From Megalopta genalis (taxonomy: Eukaryota; Arthropoda; Insecta; Hymenoptera; Halictidae): a stretch of 64,000 bases of DNA. Shown here one piece after another: positions 63,586 to 64,000 of this stretch. The notes beneath the pieces are model-generated. The model saw nothing but the letters and a program-made list of their open reading frames with translations, did no database searches and was not told the DNA's origin. A program made the translations under genes and the position numbers. Position 1 is the stretch's first letter. Each line of letters begins with the position of its first letter. The stretch lies in NCBI RefSeq assembly GCF_051020955.1, contig NW_027476156.1, forward strand, positions 558,001-622,000, in the 5' to 3' direction.

Positions 63586-64000
63586 AAACAAACGAGTTGG
63601 CTTCAAATCCATGCGAACCACATAATTTAGCTTCAAATCAATGCGAAGTAGAAGGCTTAGCTTTAAATCCATGCGACACAAATAATCTAGTTTCAAATAC
63701 TTGTGAAATACATGATTTAGCTTCAACTGCATGCGAAACAATCGAGTTAGCTTCAAATTCATACGAAACACATGATTTAGTTTCAAATCAATGCGAAGTA
63801 GAAGACTGATCTTTGAATCCATGCGAAACAAATGGTTTAGCTTCAAATACTTGTGATATACATGATTTAGCTTCAACAGCATGCGAAACAAACGTGTTAG
63901 CTTCAAATCCATGCGAAATACATAATTTAACTTCAATTCAATACGAAGTAGAAGGCTTATCATCGAATCCATGCGAAACAAATGGTTCAGCTTCAAATAC
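63586..64000. repeat. 1,409-bp tandem repeat, unit 3 (cut by window end)
   Basis: The first 415 bp of a third unit match 62177-62591. The window ends inside it, so the number of units in this local cluster is unknown. Confidence 0.9.

Larger units (their letters stand above)
1..64000. repeat. Giant tandem array: 30-bp unit in a 150-bp five-subunit higher-order repeat
   Basis: Every line of the window is built from the same 30-bp motif, which opens with GCTTCAAAT, has TGCGAA near its middle and ends in TTA. Five diverged versions follow in fixed order. A has CCATGCGAAACACATGAT, B has CAATGCGAAGTAGAAGGC, C has CCATGCGAAACAAATGGT, D has ACTTGTGATATACATGAT, and E has AACTGCATGCGAAACAAACG. Together they make a 150-bp HOR of about 37% GC. 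The array starts and ends in mid-repeat, so its true length exceeds the window. No unique DNA longer than one subunit interrupts it. Size, AT-richness and nested periodicity fit a eukaryotic satellite or minisatellite. A repetitive exon of a giant gene is less likely because all six frames carry stops. The family is not one I recognise. Confidence 0.97.

Noticed and set aside
1..64000. CRISPR array, because of the regular 30-bp spacing
   Set aside because: There are no unique spacers. Adjacent 30-bp units are all related along their whole length, and the next level is a 150-bp HOR. No cas-like gene is present.
1..64000. Dozens of overlapping protein genes on both strands
   Set aside because: They are different frames of the same repeat. 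With a 30-bp period each frame has only ten codons, so open frames arise easily. Most begin at TTG or at arbitrary ATGs, end at amplified stops or indels, and show no domain.
1..64000. Alternative genetic code, with + frame stops read as amino acids
   Set aside because: TAA, TGA and, after frameshifts, TAG all interrupt the + frame, and one-base indels also break it. Reassigning one or two codons would not restore a continuous product.
1..64000. CENP-B box (TTCG, then A, then CGGG spacing) in TTCGAATCCATGCGAAAC variants
   Set aside because: The A falls one base off and the CGGG core is missing in every unit I looked at.
1..64000. E-box-like CACATG and CAAATG motifs as regulatory sites
   Set aside because: They are fixed parts of subunits A and C, so they recur hundreds of times. 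Motif presence alone says nothing about function.
1..64000. Known repeat-protein families (RTX, pentapeptide, TAL effector, ankyrin, LRR)
   Set aside because: The decapeptides A-S-N-x-C-E-x-x-x-L and NHVFRMDLKL do not match the period or key residues of these families.
1..64000. Transposon or retroelement ends inside the array
   Set aside because: I saw no inverted termini, target-site duplications, poly-A tails or transposase/reverse-transcriptase motifs, and no unique insert longer than one subunit.

Overview
All 64,000 bases are one tandem repeat array. I see no ordinary gene, RNA gene, mobile element or unique spacer, and both window edges cut the array in mid-repeat. The base unit is 30 bp. 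Five diverged 30-bp subunits, called A to E here, follow each other in fixed order to make a 150-bp higher-order repeat (HOR). There are roughly 2,100 subunits, or about 425 HORs. The consensus HOR is about 37% GC. Read on the + strand in one frame, the subunits spell decapeptides: A ASNPCETHDL; B ASNQCEVEGL; C ASNPCETNGL; D ASNTCDIHDL; E ASTACETNEL. The - strand has two more stop-poor frames, one of the NHVFRMDLKL type and one of the KSCVSHGFEA type. A multi-level satellite/minisatellite of this size suggests a eukaryotic genome assembled from long reads, but nothing in the window identifies the species.

Layout. 1-14,423 is an 8,091-bp direct duplication: 1-6,332 is almost identical to 8,092-14,423. 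14,424-18,185 is a mosaic of the same variants. 18,186-31,873 is a tandem duplication with a period near 6.89 kb. Inside and after it lie exact 1,200-bp and 1,500-bp tandem duplications, reaching about 34.1 kb. 34.1-36.8 kb is rich in single-base deletions. 36,836-43,478 holds a 3,420-bp duplication. 43,120-50,221 holds a 3,538-bp duplication whose two copies overlap by 26 bp. 50,222-60,767 is older and more diverged, with few long near-identical copies. 60,768-64,000 holds a 1,409-bp unit in nearly two and a half copies, and part of that unit recurs at 53,785-54,744.

Coding. Long stop-free stretches exist, up to 402 codons on the - strand and 130 on the + strand. A 30-bp repeat has only ten codons per frame, so open frames are expected by chance. 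Every frame is broken many times by amplified stops and frameshifts. I therefore treat the ORFs as properties of the repeat. The ancestral unit may once have been coding, but the sequence does not prove it.

Main interest: the array records growth at several nested scales (30 bp, 150 bp, 1.2-1.5 kb, 3.4-3.5 kb, 7-8 kb), with the most recent expansion on the left and in the middle. Clustered homopolymer deletions in some copies look more like consensus errors than biology.
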